Source of the DNA: Embleya hyalina
GTDB taxonomy: Bacteria > Actinomycetota > Actinomycetes > Streptomycetales > Streptomycetaceae
Length of the DNA: 64,000 bases
Assembly (NCBI RefSeq): GCF_003967355.1
Contig: NZ_BIFH01000014.1
Span: 701,334-765,333, forward strand
Direction: 5' to 3'
The notes below the pieces were generated by a model. The model ran no database searches and was not told where the DNA came from. It saw nothing but the letters and a program-made list of their open reading frames with translations. This document shows, one piece after another, positions 17,333-29,021 of the stretch; positions within the stretch are counted from its first letter, which is position 1, and each line of letters begins with the position of its first letter. The position numbers and the translations under genes were made by a program.

Positions 17333-18070
17333 GTGGATTTCAGCGGCAAGAGCATTCCCGACACCGGATTTCCCGACGACGACGGCAGCGCGCACCCCGC
17401 GCTGGAACGGGCGCTGGCGGCGCCGGAGGTGGACGACGAGGCGGTCTCGCGGGCCCTGTGCGAGGCGCGACTGCTGGTTCCGGTGGTGGCGATCCTGACC
17501 GAGGAGGAGGACGTCGCGCCGGGGGAGTTGCGGCGGGAGAAATCCAGCGACATGGCGGTGCCCACGATCCAGGGGCCGGATGGGCGGCGGGCGCTGCCGG
17601 CGTTCACCTCGGTCGCGGCGCTGGCGCGTTGGCGGGCGGACGCCCGGCCGATCCCGGTCGAGGCCGCCCGCGCCGCGCACGCCGCGTACGCGGAGGAGGC
17701 GGACACGCTGTTGCTCGACCTGGCCGGGCCGTATCCGCACGAGGTGTCGGGCAGTCGGCTGCGGGCGGTGGCGGAGGGGCGGGCGCATCTGGCTCCGCAT
17801 CGGGACCCGGAGGTCCTGGGCGCGGTGCGGGAGGCGGTGCACAGCGAGAGCGCGGTGTCGGCGGTGTACCTGACCGAGGGTGGCGGCAACGACCTGACGC
17901 TGAGCCTGGTGGCGGCGGCGTCACCGGTCGAGGTGACCGAGGCCGCGCGGCGGATCGTGGGGCGGCTGGCCGAGGACGACGTGGTGCGGGCCCGGCTGGA
18001 TCGTGGGCTGGACCTGGCGATGTTGCCGCCGGGCGCTTCGCTGGAGGCGGAGCCGCTCTTTTCGCGGTAG
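17333..18070 (+). CDS. SseB-like protein, function unknown
   Basis: A 245-residue soluble protein with the SseB N-terminal domain pattern. LERALAAPEVDDEAVSRAL is near residue 22, followed by RLLVPVVAIL and then MAVPTIQGPDGRRALPAFTS near residue 83. A second domain of about 110 residues follows (GNDLTLSLVAA, then VTEAARRIVGRLAED). Acidic residues are frequent. SseB-domain proteins are widespread in actinobacteria without an agreed function. The GTG start was preferred to an upstream in-frame ATG at 17273 because the -10 box lies between them. It converges on the DUF1844 gene, with a shared hairpin between the two. Confidence 0.75.
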   Translation: MDFSGKSIPDTGFPDDDGSAHPALERALAAPEVDDEAVSRALCEARLLVPVVAILTEEEDVAPGELRREKSSDMAVPTIQGPDGRRALPAFTSVAALARWRADARPIPVEAARAAHAAYAEEADTLLLDLAGPYPHEVSGSRLRAVAEGRAHLAPHRDPEVLGAVREAVHSESAVSAVYLTEGGGNDLTLSLVAAASPVEVTEAARRIVGRLAEDDVVRARLDRGLDLAMLPPGASLEAEPLFSR

Positions 18071-18128
18071 ATCGGGCTCGCGCTGCGCTCGTGGCCGGTG
18101 TGCCCGTGCCGGGCGGATCGTGTGGGGT

Positions 18129-18154
18129 GCCGGGCCGGGGGTCGCCGGCCCGGC
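18129..18154. terminator. hairpin between convergent genes
   Basis: GCCGGGCC (18129-18136) pairs perfectly with GGCCCGGC (18147-18154) around a 10-base loop. It lies between the convergent stops at 18070 and 18161 and probably terminates both. Confidence 0.6.
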
Positions 18155-18160
18155 TTCGGG

Positions 18161-18529
18161 CTAGTGGACCGGTCCGGTGAGTTTTTCGCCGGGGCCCTTT
18201 CCTGGGACGTCCGGGTATGCGGAGGCTTCGCGGAAGGCCAGCTGGAGGGTTTTCAGGCCGTCGCGCAGGGGGCCCGCGTGGTAGGAGCCGACCTCTGGGG
18301 CCGCGGCGGTGACCAGGCCCGCCAGAGCGGTGATCAGTTTGCGGGCCTCGTCGAGGTCCTTGTGCGCCTCGCCGTCCTCGGCCAGGCCCAGTTTGACCGC
18401 CGCCGCGCTCATCAGGTGGACGGACAGCGTGGTGATGACCTCGACGGCCGGCACGTCCGCGATGTCGCGGGTCATGACGTCGACGTCGTCGGCCGGGCCG
18501 GGTGCAATATGGGGGGCGCTCTCGCTCAT
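18161..18529 (-). CDS. DUF1844-family protein
   Basis: A 122-residue protein. Its middle section (VEVITTLSVHLMSAAAVKLGL, split here as VEVITTLSVHLMS and AAVKLGL, then DLDEARKLITALAGLV) matches the DUF1844 family, which is short, helical and found in many bacteria without a known role. The first 20 residues are polar and acidic, and the last 15 are basic and Pro/Gly-rich. In actinobacteria it is commonly divergent from infC, as here. The ATG at 18529 has no recognisable ribosome-binding site. The starts of this gene and of the infC transcript are about 70 bp apart, so their promoters may influence one another. Confidence 0.78.
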   Translation of the reverse strand: MSESAPHIAPGPADDVDVMTRDIADVPAVEVITTLSVHLMSAAAVKLGLAEDGEAHKDLDEARKLITALAGLVTAAAPEVGSYHAGPLRDGLKTLQLAFREASAYPDVPGKGPGEKLTGPVH

Positions 18530-18598
18530 GGGGACCAGTCTCGGGTATGCCCCCGAATCGGGGAACAACGGGGCCCTTCGGCATGTTCGAGCCAGTGG

Positions 18599-18604
18599 TA
18601 GAGT
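18599..18604 (+). promoter_or_regulatory. candidate promoter of the infC operon
   Basis: TAGAGT is a good -10 hexamer. A weak -35 (TTCGGC, 18577-18582) lies 16 bp upstream. Transcription from about 18611 would give an untranslated leader of about 290 bases before infC. Confidence 0.45.
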
Positions 18605-18618
18605 GGTGTATCGACCGA

Positions 18619-18799
18619 CCGGGCATCTGCATGCCCGGCCTGCAAGCGGAGGCTCCGTCTCCCACCCGATCGACCTCACGGACGACGGGTACCGGTCCGG
18701 TGCGACGCACTTCGTGTGCGTCCGTTCCACGTTTGCCGCCCTGTGGGCGGCTTCGTCAGCCGGTGGTGGAGCCTCGCATGCAACCGTGCGAGGCTTTTT
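18619..18799 (+). promoter_or_regulatory. structured infC leader ending in an intrinsic terminator (attenuator)
   Basis: Four stem-loops follow each other. They are CCGGGCAT/ATGCCCGG (18619-18638, loop CTGC), GACGCAC/GTGCGTC (18704-18722), GCCGCCC/GGGCGGC (18735-18751) and GCCTCGCA/TGCGAGGC (18771-18794). The last is followed at once by TTTTT (18795-18799), a rare feature in DNA this GC-rich. A classic terminator 104 bases before infC means most transcripts would stop unless it is prevented from forming. In Bacillus the infC-rpmI-rplT operon is attenuated by ribosomal protein L20. An analogous mechanism here is inference. Confidence 0.7.
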
Positions 18800-18903
18800 C
18801 GCGTTGCCTGGATGGCTTCGCGGGGAACCTGGCTCGGGGGGAAGTAACACCGAGACACATGTGACCGCTTCGCCCGCGGTCGCTTCAGGTATGAGGAGGC
18901 CCC

Positions 18904-19599
18904 ATCAGCGCCGAGCCCCGCATCAACGACCGGATTCGCGTCCCCGAGGTGCGACTCGTTGGTCCTGGCGGCGAGCAGGTCGGAATCGTCCCGCTGGCCA
19001 AGGCCATGGAACTTGCCCAGGAGTACGACCTCGACCTCGTAGAGGTCGCGGCCAACGCCCGGCCGCCGGTCTGCAAGCTCATGGACTACGGCAAGTTCAA
19101 GTACGAGTCGGCCATGAAGGCCCGTGAGGCGCGCAAGAACCAGGCGCACACGGTCATCAAGGAGATGAAGCTCCGGCCGAAGATCGACCCGCACGACTAC
19201 GACACCAAGAAGGGTCACGTCGAGCGGTTCCTGAAGCAGGGCGACAAGGTCAAGATCACGATCATGTTCCGTGGTCGCGAGCAGTCCCGGCCCGAACTGG
19301 GCTACCGACTGCTGCAGCGTCTCGCGACGGACGTCCAGGAGCTCGGGTTCATCGAATCGAACCCGAAGCAGGACGGCCGCAACATGATCATGGTTCTCGG
19401 CCCGCACAAGAAGAAGACCGAGGCCATGGCCGAGGCTCGCGAGGCCCAGGCGGCGCGCAAGGACGCGCGTCGGGTGGCCGTCGAGTCCGGGGTGGAACGC
19501 CCCGACGAGTCGGAAGCCGGCAAGGCCGAGGCCGCCGCTCAGGTCGCCGAAGCCCCCGTCGAGACCGACGCGGAGCCGAAGGCCGAAGAGCAGGTCTGA
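18904..19599 (+). CDS. infC: translation initiation factor IF-3 with ATC start codon
   Basis: A 231-residue IF-3, which binds the 30S subunit and checks start-codon choice. The conserved N-terminus ([17 protein letters not shown]) is encoded upstream of the first ordinary start (GTG 18949). The frame is closed by a TGA at 18892, so the only sensible start is ATC at 18904, four bases after a perfect AGGAGG (18894-18899). Rare starts such as ATT are known for infC in E. coli, where IF-3 represses its own synthesis by rejecting them. The central and C-terminal domains are complete ([24 protein letters not shown], then [11 protein letters not shown]). A 45-residue Ala/Glu-rich tail follows, longer than in enterobacteria. 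Confidence 0.92.
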   Translation: MSAEPRINDRIRVPEVRLVGPGGEQVGIVPLAKAMELAQEYDLDLVEVAANARPPVCKLMDYGKFKYESAMKAREARKNQAHTVIKEMKLRPKIDPHDYDTKKGHVERFLKQGDKVKITIMFRGREQSRPELGYRLLQRLATDVQELGFIESNPKQDGRNMIMVLGPHKKKTEAMAEAREAQAARKDARRVAVESGVERPDESEAGKAEAAAQVAEAPVETDAEPKAEEQV

Positions 19600-19693
19600 C
19601 CCGGAACGGGTCGCCCCGCGCCGATTTGCACACACACCTGTGCCTGCCCGGTGGTACCGGGCGGGTACGGCACGACGAGGAGACTGCGGCGAC

Positions 19694-19888
19694 ATGCCGA
19701 AGAACAAGACCCACAGCGGTGCCAGCAAGCGCTTTCGTATCACCGGCTCCGGCAAGGTGCTGCGCCAGCGTGCGGGTCGCCGTCACCTTCTCGAACACAA
19801 GCCCTCGACCCTGACCCGGCGCCTCGCCGGCGTCGTCGAGGTGGCCCCGGCCGACGCCAAGAAGATCAAGAAGCTGCTCAAGAAGTAG
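19694..19888 (+). CDS. rpmI: 50S ribosomal protein L35
   Basis: A 64-residue basic protein beginning [20 protein letters not shown] and ending KKIKKLLKK, which is complete L35. It sits 94 bp after infC and before rplT, the usual operon order. GAGGAG at 19678-19683 lies ten bases before the ATG. It joins the large ribosomal subunit. The L35 and L20 genes are normally co-expressed with infC, so the upstream attenuator should control all three. Confidence 0.97.
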   Translation: MPKNKTHSGASKRFRITGSGKVLRQRAGRRHLLEHKPSTLTRRLAGVVEVAPADAKKIKKLLKK

Positions 19889-20008
19889 CAGTAGGCAGCA
19901 GTCGTCGCACCGGCTGACGAGAACCCACCGGTCGGCGACAGGCGACGGTCCCAGACTTACCCGGGCCGCGGTCGATACACCGCGGTCTGACATCAAGGAG
20001 TTCATCAA

Positions 20009-20401
20009 GTGGCACGCGTCAAGCGGTCGGTCAACGCCCACAAGAAGCGCCGCGTCATCCTCGAGCGGGCGTCCGGCTACCGCGGCCAGCGGTCCCGTCT
20101 GTACAGGAAGGCCAAGGAGCAGGTCACCCACTCCATGGTCTACAACTACAACGACCGCAAGAAGCGGAAGGGGGACTTCCGTCAGCTGTGGATCCAGCGC
20201 ATCAACGCCGCTGCCCGCCTGAACGGGATGACCTACAACCGCTTCGTGCAGGGCCTCAAGGCCGCCGGTGTGGAGATCGACCGCAAGATGCTCGCCGAGC
20301 TCGCGGTCAACGACGCCCCGGCGTTCGCCGCCCTCGTCGAGGTAGCGCAGAAGGCCCTCCCGGCCGACGTCAACGCGAAGAAGGAAGACGCCGCGGCCTG
20401 A
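20009..20401 (+). CDS. rplT: 50S ribosomal protein L20
   Basis: A 130-residue L20 with the N-terminal signature [20 protein letters not shown], then [14 protein letters not shown] and the conserved [19 protein letters not shown]. It starts at GTG with AAGGAG (19995-20000) eight bases upstream. L20 is needed early in 50S assembly and in some bacteria represses its own operon by binding the leader RNA. That makes it the first candidate effector for the infC leader here. The C-terminal tail ends in an Ala-rich stretch. Confidence 0.97.
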   Translation: MARVKRSVNAHKKRRVILERASGYRGQRSRLYRKAKEQVTHSMVYNYNDRKKRKGDFRQLWIQRINAAARLNGMTYNRFVQGLKAAGVEIDRKMLAELAVNDAPAFAALVEVAQKALPADVNAKKEDAAA

Positions 20402-20474
20402 TCGTCGACCCACGTCGCCGATGTCGCAGCACTTCCCAGGCCGTTGCAGGTCGAGAGCAGAGAACGGTAACGCG

Positions 20475-21323
20475 ATGGCGAGCCCCGAGCTGACGTCCAC
20501 CCGATCACCACGAGTGGCGGCGGCCCGGCGGCTCGCCAAACGCGCTTTCCGGGCCCGGGAGCGGTTGTTCCTGGCCGAGGGGCCGCAGGCGGTGCGCGAG
20601 GCGGTGGCCCTGCCGGGCACACTGCGCGAGATGTACATCACCCCCGAGGTGGCCGAGCGCTACCCCGATCTGGTCGCGGGCGCGCACGAGGCCCGGGTGC
20701 CGGTGTTCACCGCCACCGACGAGGTGGTCGCCGCGATCAGCCAGACCGTCACCCCGCAGGGCGTGGTGGCGCTGTGCCGGTTCGTGGACGTGCCCCTGGA
20801 GCACGCGATGGCGGCGCGGCCGCACCTGGTCGCGGTGTTGGCGAACGTGCGCGACCCCGGCAACGCGGGCACCGTGCTGCGGGCGGCCGACGCGGCCGGC
20901 GCCGAGGCGGTCGTCCTCACCGACGCCTCGGTGGACCCGTACAACCCCAAAGCCGTGCGCGCCTCGGTGGGCAGCCTCTTTCATCTGCCTGTCGTCACCG
21001 GTGCCCGGATCGAGGACACCGTCGCCGCGCTGCGCGCCGCCGGGATGCGGATCCTGGCCGCGGACGGCGCCGGCGAGGCCGATCTGGACGGCGAACTGGA
21101 CGCGGGCGGGCTGGCCGGACCCACCGCGTGGATATTCGGCAACGAGGCGTGGGGCCTCCCCGAGGAGACCCGCGCGCTGGCCGACGCCGTGGTGCGGGTG
21201 CCGATCCACGGACGGGCCGAGAGCCTGAACCTGGCGACCGCCGCGGCCGTGTGTCTGTATGCCTCCGCCCGCGCGCAACGCGGACACGGGGGCTGCCGCT
21301 CCGGCGCGCGAAACGCGCGATGA
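20475..21323 (+). CDS. SpoU/TrmH-family RNA 2'-O-methyltransferase (TsnR-like)
   Basis: A 282-residue SPOUT methyltransferase. The N-terminal substrate-binding domain (RLAKRAFRARERLFLAEGPQ) precedes the SPOUT knot. Motif 1 is VLANVRDPGNAGTVLRAADA near residue 120, motif 2 is WIFGNEAWGLPEE, and motif 3 is HGRAESLNLATAAAVCLYA near the C-terminus. Members 2'-O-methylate ribose in 23S rRNA or tRNA, and TsnR of thiostrepton producers belongs here. A housekeeping rRNA role is more likely than resistance, given the position between rplT and pheS. The start is ATG 20475. An in-frame ATG at 20421 would add 18 poorly conserved residues. Confidence 0.88.
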   Translation: MASPELTSTRSPRVAAARRLAKRAFRARERLFLAEGPQAVREAVALPGTLREMYITPEVAERYPDLVAGAHEARVPVFTATDEVVAAISQTVTPQGVVALCRFVDVPLEHAMAARPHLVAVLANVRDPGNAGTVLRAADAAGAEAVVLTDASVDPYNPKAVRASVGSLFHLPVVTGARIEDTVAALRAAGMRILAADGAGEADLDGELDAGGLAGPTAWIFGNEAWGLPEETRALADAVVRVPIHGRAESLNLATAAAVCLYASARAQRGHGGCRSGARNAR

Positions 21324-23788
<2,465 letters not shown>

Positions 23789-23789
<1 letters not shown>

Positions 23790-26296
23790 TGCGGGTCCCG
23801 CTTTCGTGGTTGCGGGAGTACGTCGACCTCCCCGCCGGCGAGTCCGGGCGCGACGTCGCCGACAAGCTCGTGGCGCTCGGCCTCGAGGTCGAGACGGTCG
23901 AACAGCTCGGCGCGGACCTCAAGGGTCCGCTCGTGGTCGGACAGGTGCTGGAGATCGAGGAGCTGGAGGGCTTCAAGAAGCCGATCCGGTTCTGCAAGGT
24001 CGACGTCGGCGACGCCAACGGCACCGGCGAGCCGCAGGAGATCGTCTGCGGCGCGCGCAACTTCGAGGTCGACGACAAGGTCGTGGTGATCCTGCCGGGC
24101 GGCGTGCTGCCCGGGCCGTTCGAGATCGCCGAGCGCAAGACCTACGGGCGCGTGTCGCGCGGAATGATCTGCTCGGCCCGCGAACTGGGCATGGGCGACG
24201 ACCACGACGGCATCATCGTGCTGCCGATCGAGGCGCAGATCGGCGCGGACGCGATCGAACTGCTCGGCCTGGTCGACGAGGTGCTCGACATCGCGGTCAC
24301 CCCGGACCGCGGCTACTGCCTGTCGATGCGCGGCGTCGCCCGCGAGGCGGCGATCGCCTACGGGCAGCCGCTGCGCGACCCGGCGCTGCTGGACGTGCCC
24401 GACGCCAACGGGTACGGCTACCCGGTGCGGGTCGAGGACCCGGCCGGCTGCGACCGCTTCGTCGCGCGCACCGTGGTCGGCGTCGACCCCGACGCGCCCT
24501 CGCCGCTGTGGGTGCAGCGCCGCGTGCAGATGAGCGGCATGCGGCCGATCTCGCTGGTCGTGGACGTGACCAACTACGTCATGCTCGAACTGGGCCAGCC
24601 GCTGCACGCCTACGACCGGGCCCGCCTGCAGGGTCCGATCGTGGTGCGCCGCGCGCAGGCCGGCGAGAAGCTGACCACCCTCGACGACGCCGAGCGCACG
24701 CTCGACCCCGAGGACCTGCTGATCTGCGACAACCGCGGGCCGATCGGCCTCGCGGGCGTGATGGGCGGCGAGAGCACCGAGATCGGCGACGACACGAGCG
24801 ACATCGTGATCGAGGCCGCGCACTTCGACCCGGTGGCCATCGCGCGCACCGCGCGTCGGCACAGGCTGTCCTCGGAGGCGTCGCGCCGGTTCGAGCGCGG
24901 CGTGGACCCGGAGGCGGCCCGCGCGGCGGCGCAGCGCGCGGTCGACCTGCTGGCCGCGCTCGGCGGCGAGCGGGCCCAGGCCGAGGCGGGCGTGACCGAG
25001 GTGGACGCGCCGCGCGAACCGGTGCGGATCACCCTGGCCGCCGACCACGCGGCGAAGGTCGCGGGCGTGCCCTACACCCGCGAGACGGTGGCCCAGCGGC
25101 TGCAGGAGGTGGGCTGCTCGGTCGAGGGCATCGACACGCTCACCGTCGGCCCGCCGACCTGGCGGCCCGACCTGACCGATCCCAACGACCTGGCCGAAGA
25201 GGTCATCCGGTTGGAGGGCTACGACCGGGTGCCCGCCACGCTGCCGCAGGTGCCGGCCGGTCGCGGGCTGACCGCCGACCAGCGGCGCCGGCGCCGGCTG
25301 GGCCGGGCACTGGCGGGCGCGGGCTACACCGAGGTGCTGAACTACCCGTTCCTGGGGCAGAGCGCGTTCGACGACCTCGGCCTGGCCGAGGACGACGCGC
25401 GGCGGCGCACGGTGGTGCTGGTCAACCCGATCTCCGAGGAGGAGCCGGCGCTGCGCACCACGCTGCTGCCGGGCCTGCTGGACACGCTGCGTCGCAACCT
25501 CGGGCGCGGCAACGCCGACCTCGCGCTGTTCGAGTCGGGTGTGGTCTTCCGGCCGAACGCCGCGACCCCGCCGGCGCCCGTGCTCGCCGTGGACCGGCGG
25601 CCGAGCGAGGAGGAACTGGCCGCGCTGGCCGCGGCGTTGCCGCACCAGCCGCAGCGGATCGCGGTCGTGCTGTCCGGGGAGCGCGAGCGCTCCGGGTGGT
25701 GGGGCAAGGGCCGGCCGCAGAACTGGGCGGACGCGATCGAGGCCGCGCGGGTGGTCGCGGACGCCGTCGGGGTCGAGCTGACCGTGCGGGCGGACCGGCA
25801 CGAGCCGTGGCACCCGGGGCGCTGCGCCGCGCTGGTGGCGACCGCGCCGGACGGGAGCGAGCGGGTCGTCGGGCACGCCGGCGAACTGCACCCGAGGGTG
25901 CTCAAGACGCTGCACCTGCCGGAGCGGGTCGGCGCGATGGAGTTGGACCTGGACCTGCTCACCGCCGACCTGGACGGGGAGCACGCGGTCCAGGCCGGGC
26001 ACGTCTCCTCCTACCCGGTGGCCACCCAGGACGTGGCGCTCGTGGTGCCCGACTCGGTGCCGGCCGCCGCGGTGCAGGCCGCGCTGGTCGAGGGGGCCGG
26101 GGCGCTGCTCGAATCGGTGCGCCTGTTCGACGTGTACACCGGGTCGCAGGTCGGCGAGGGCAGCAAGTCGCTGGCGTACGCGCTGCGCTTCCGGGCGCAG
26201 GACCGCACGCTCACGGTCGAGGAGGCGACGGCCGCGCGCGACGCGGCGGTGGCGCTCGCGGCGGAGCGGACCGGGGCGGTGCTGCGCGGGGCGTGA
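23789..26296 (+). CDS. pheT: phenylalanyl-tRNA synthetase beta subunit
   Basis: An 835-residue structural and editing subunit of PheRS. Visible parts in order are the N-terminal [10 protein letters not shown] segment, an EMAP/tRNA-binding fold ([20 protein letters not shown]), the B3/B4 editing region ([21 protein letters not shown]), the B5 domain near residues 410-480 and the C-terminal ferredoxin-like anticodon-binding domain ([14 protein letters not shown], then [19 protein letters not shown]). The full length is normal for the family. Its ATG shares the last base of the pheS stop, so the two subunits are coupled for equal synthesis. A strong hairpin follows the stop. Confidence 0.96.
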
Positions 26297-26319
26297 CGCC
26301 TCGGGCCGGATCGGTCGAC

Positions 26320-26354
26320 GTGGGCCCGCACACCGTGACGGTGTGCGGGCCCAC
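26320..26354. terminator. bidirectional terminator hairpin between pheT and the first AftB-like gene
   Basis: GTGGGCCCGCACACC (26320-26334) pairs perfectly with its complement (26340-26354). An extra G:C closes a 3-base loop. It sits 24 bases after the pheT stop and 33 bases after the end of the opposing gene, so it can serve both. There is no U tract, as is usual at this GC content. Confidence 0.8.
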
Positions 26355-26386
26355 CGGCGTGTGCGGGGTCGCCGGTCGGGCTCCGG

Positions 26387-28255
26387 TCAGCGGTGGGTGG
26401 GGTCGGTGGGCAGGACGCCCGGGGCCAGGACGTCGACGCCGCAGATCTGCCTGGCGGCGGCGATCGGGTCGTTGGGGAAGCGGAAGGACGTGCGGCGCAC
26501 GGCGCCGGTGAGGTTGGCGACGAAGCGGTGCCGGGTCAGCGGGGCGCGGGTCGAGTCCAGCAGTTCCTTGAGCCGGCCGCGGTTCGTGTCGCCGCAGGTG
26601 AGGGTGTAGCGGGCGGCCGCGATGCGGATCGGGTCGATGCCCGGGGGTGGCGGGGCGGCCGGGTCGGCGTACTGGGCGAGCACCCAGGCCGGGTCGATCT
26701 GCTTCTCGTGGCCGGGGCGGCCCCGGGTGGACAGCTGTACGTGCGCGGCGAGCGGATAGGCCAGGCCCAGGTCGTCGAGGGCGATGCCGGTGAGCGGGAC
26801 GGCCGCGCCGAGCATGCCCAGGGAGGGCCACATCGCCACGATCGGCGCGGCGACGTCCGGGCGCAGCGGGGCGTCGAGGGTGTGTGTGGGGGAGCGGTCG
26901 ACCAGGGTGTGTCGGTATCCCGGGCGGGGGCCGCGGACGACGGTGGGGAAGCCGGGGTAGCCGTCGATGAAGGCGTCGGCGGTGACGGGGTTGGCCACGC
27001 CCAGGACGGAGGTGTAGAAGCCGCGTTCGTCGGCGATGCCGGCCGGGCCGATGCGGTCGTAGGGGACCCGGAAGGCGGATGCGCACAGCAGGGCCCAGGC
27101 GGCCAGGGCGGCCACGGCGGGGATCGCGATTCGGCTCGCCGGGATCACCAGGATCGGCAGGAGCAGCAGGAACAGGCCCGGGAGCAGCATCCGGGCGTGC
27201 ATGAAGTCGCCGCCGACGCGGACCACGTAGAGCAGCATGGCGAGACCGCACAGGACGGGGGTCGCGTAGAGGGTGCGGCGGACGCGGGCGCCCGGGGGCG
27301 GGGTCGCGGTGGTGCGCGCGGTGCGGCGTCGGGTGAGCACGCCGGCGGTGCCGAGCGCGGCGAGGGTGAGCAGGGGCAGCCACAGGTGGTACGGGTCGGC
27401 CAGGTCGCGGACGTAGGCCCAGCCCCGGGTCCAGTCGCTCGCGCCGGCCTCCTTGGTGATCGCGGGCAGGGGGAGCAGGACGCCGTAGTAGCCCATCCGG
27501 AAGATCTCGTAGGCCAGCGGGAGCGCGGTCGCGGCGGCGACGAGGGCCGCCGCGCGGCGGGGGCGCGGGCGGTACACGAGGGCGAGGGCGGTCAGGAAGC
27601 CGAGTGTGGCGATGGCCAGGTCGGGGCGGACCATCGGGCCCAGGCCCGCCACGACGGCGAGGCCGTACGCGCGGCGGGTGTGCGGGTCGGCGGCGAGGCG
27701 TACGAGCAGCCACCAGCAGCCGGCGATCCACAGGGTGGTCGGGCCGGTTTCGAGGCCGGAGGTGGCGAAGTCCCGGACCGGCGGCAGGGCGAGCAGGATC
27801 AGGGCGCCGCAGGGGAGCAGGTGGGCCTGCCCGGCGGTGGGCAGGTACAGGCGGCGGCCGGCGTCGGCGGCCAGGAACCAGCCGAGTACGGCGCACAGCA
27901 GGCCGAGGCGCACGGCCAGGGGCGCGGGGTCCTGGCCGGTGAGGCGGGTCGCGGCGACCAGGAGCCACTGCCAGAGCGTGCCGGTCGCGGCCTCGGCGCG
28001 CTCGCCCGGGTTGAACACGGGGCCGTTGCCGGCCAGGATCTGCCGGACCGGGCGGGTGTAGATCAGGCCGTCGTCGCACAGCCAGCTGCGTCTTCCGCCG
28101 AGGACGGCCACGAACAGGGCGGGCAGCAGCACCGCGGCGATGTTCCATCGGGCGACGCGGCGTGGTGTGTGCGGGTGCGGGTGCGGGAGAGGTGCGGGGG
28201 CGGGGTGGTCGGCGGGCGGTGGGCCCTGGTCGGTCGGGGTGGTGGTCGGGGTCAT
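26387..28255 (-). CDS. AftB-like GT-C membrane glycosyltransferase, paralogue 1
   Basis: A 622-residue polytopic protein. After a Pro-rich cytoplasmic tail (residues 1-33) the first membrane helix leads into WLCDDGLIYTRPVRQILAGN; the paired aspartates (D61, D62) match the essential acidic pair of GT-C enzymes. GERAEAATGTLWQWLL, EIFRMGYYGVLLPLPAITKE and GGDFMHARMLLPGLF (near residue 347) correspond to the strongest blocks I remember of Mycobacterium tuberculosis AftB (GT89). AftB adds terminal arabinofuranose from decaprenyl-phospho-arabinose outside the membrane. A soluble C-terminal domain of about 200 residues follows the last helix. The start is ATG 28255, because GGAGG lies ten bases upstream. 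The glycan acceptor in this organism is unknown. Confidence 0.8.
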   Translation of the reverse strand: MTPTTTPTDQGPPPADHPAPAPLPHPHPHTPRRVARWNIAAVLLPALFVAVLGGRRSWLCDDGLIYTRPVRQILAGNGPVFNPGERAEAATGTLWQWLLVAATRLTGQDPAPLAVRLGLLCAVLGWFLAADAGRRLYLPTAGQAHLLPCGALILLALPPVRDFATSGLETGPTTLWIAGCWWLLVRLAADPHTRRAYGLAVVAGLGPMVRPDLAIATLGFLTALALVYRPRPRRAAALVAAATALPLAYEIFRMGYYGVLLPLPAITKEAGASDWTRGWAYVRDLADPYHLWLPLLTLAALGTAGVLTRRRTARTTATPPPGARVRRTLYATPVLCGLAMLLYVVRVGGDFMHARMLLPGLFLLLLPILVIPASRIAIPAVAALAAWALLCASAFRVPYDRIGPAGIADERGFYTSVLGVANPVTADAFIDGYPGFPTVVRGPRPGYRHTLVDRSPTHTLDAPLRPDVAAPIVAMWPSLGMLGAAVPLTGIALDDLGLAYPLAAHVQLSTRGRPGHEKQIDPAWVLAQYADPAAPPPPGIDPIRIAAARYTLTCGDTNRGRLKELLDSTRAPLTRHRFVANLTGAVRRTSFRFPNDPIAAARQICGVDVLAPGVLPTDPTHR

Positions 28256-28322
28256 CGGCGGCGGCCTCCGGGCGGTCGGACGGCGCCGGTGGGAACGTCC
28301 GTTCCGCCGGGCGCGCACCTCG

Positions 28323-28334
28323 TAGGGTGGCGCC
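28323..28334 (+). promoter_or_regulatory. -10 box placed for a leaderless start
   Basis: TAGGGT (28323-28328) plus six bases precedes the ATG at 28335. There is no ribosome-binding site in the interval. It is divergent from the AftB-like gene, whose start is 80 bp away. Confidence 0.55.
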
Positions 28335-29009
28335 ATGAGTACTTACGTGATCACCGGTGCGGGTAGCGGTATCGGCGCGGAGATCGCCCGCCTGTTGCGG
28401 GAGGACGGTCACGATCTGGTCGCGATCGTGCGGTCGGAGCGGCGGGCGGCGGATCTGGCGGGGCCGGGGGTGCGGACGGTGGTGGCCGACCTGGAGCGTC
28501 CGGAGACCATCGCCGAGGCGCTGGCGCCGTTGGCGGACGAGACGTTCGCGGGGCTGGTGCACAGTGCGGGCGTCGCGGAGTTGGGCACGGTGGCGGAGAC
28601 GACCGTGGCCGTGTGGGCGCACACGCTGACCGTGAACGTGATCGCGGTGGCGGAGGTGACGCGTGTGTTGTTGCCGGCGTTGCGGCGTGGGCGGGGTGAT
28701 GTGGTGTTGCTGAACAGTGGGGCGGGGTTGCGTACGAATGCGGGGTGGGCCGCGTATTCGGCGAGCAAGCACGCGTTGAAGGCGTTCGCGGACGGGCTGC
28801 GGGAGGAGGAGCCGGGGTTGCGGGTGAGCAGTGTGTATCCGGGGCGGACGGCTACGGCGATGCAGCGTGGTGTGCGGGAGCAGGAGGGCGGGGTTTACGA
28901 GAGCTCGCGCTACAGCGATCCCGTGACGGTGGCGGGGGTCGTGGTGTCGACGCTCGCGCTTCCGGGGGATTCGGTGGTCGGTGACGTGACGGTGCGCTCG
29001 CGGGGTTGA
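28335..29009 (+). CDS. short-chain dehydrogenase/reductase
   Basis: A 224-residue classical SDR. The NAD(P)-binding TGAGSGIG is at residues 7-14, the catalytic tyrosine and lysine are in AAYSASKHALKAFADGL near residue 140, and PGRTATAMQ is at the usual place after the fifth strand. An Arg after the second strand (VRSERRAADL) suggests NADPH preference. It is short for the family and lacks a C-terminal extension. It is embedded between AftB-like paralogues 1 and 2 but reads the opposite way. Its substrate is unknown, and a link to arabinose-phosphate epimerisation cannot be claimed. Third-position G/C is lower in the last third than in neighbouring genes. Confidence 0.85.
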   Translation: MSTYVITGAGSGIGAEIARLLREDGHDLVAIVRSERRAADLAGPGVRTVVADLERPETIAEALAPLADETFAGLVHSAGVAELGTVAETTVAVWAHTLTVNVIAVAEVTRVLLPALRRGRGDVVLLNSGAGLRTNAGWAAYSASKHALKAFADGLREEEPGLRVSSVYPGRTATAMQRGVREQEGGVYESSRYSDPVTVAGVVVSTLALPGDSVVGDVTVRSRG

Positions 29010-29021
29010 CGCGGGCCTGTC

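Noticed and set aside
18949..19599. infC starting at GTG 18949
   Set aside because: It would remove the conserved IF-3 N-terminal helix and leave a perfect AGGAGG unused upstream.
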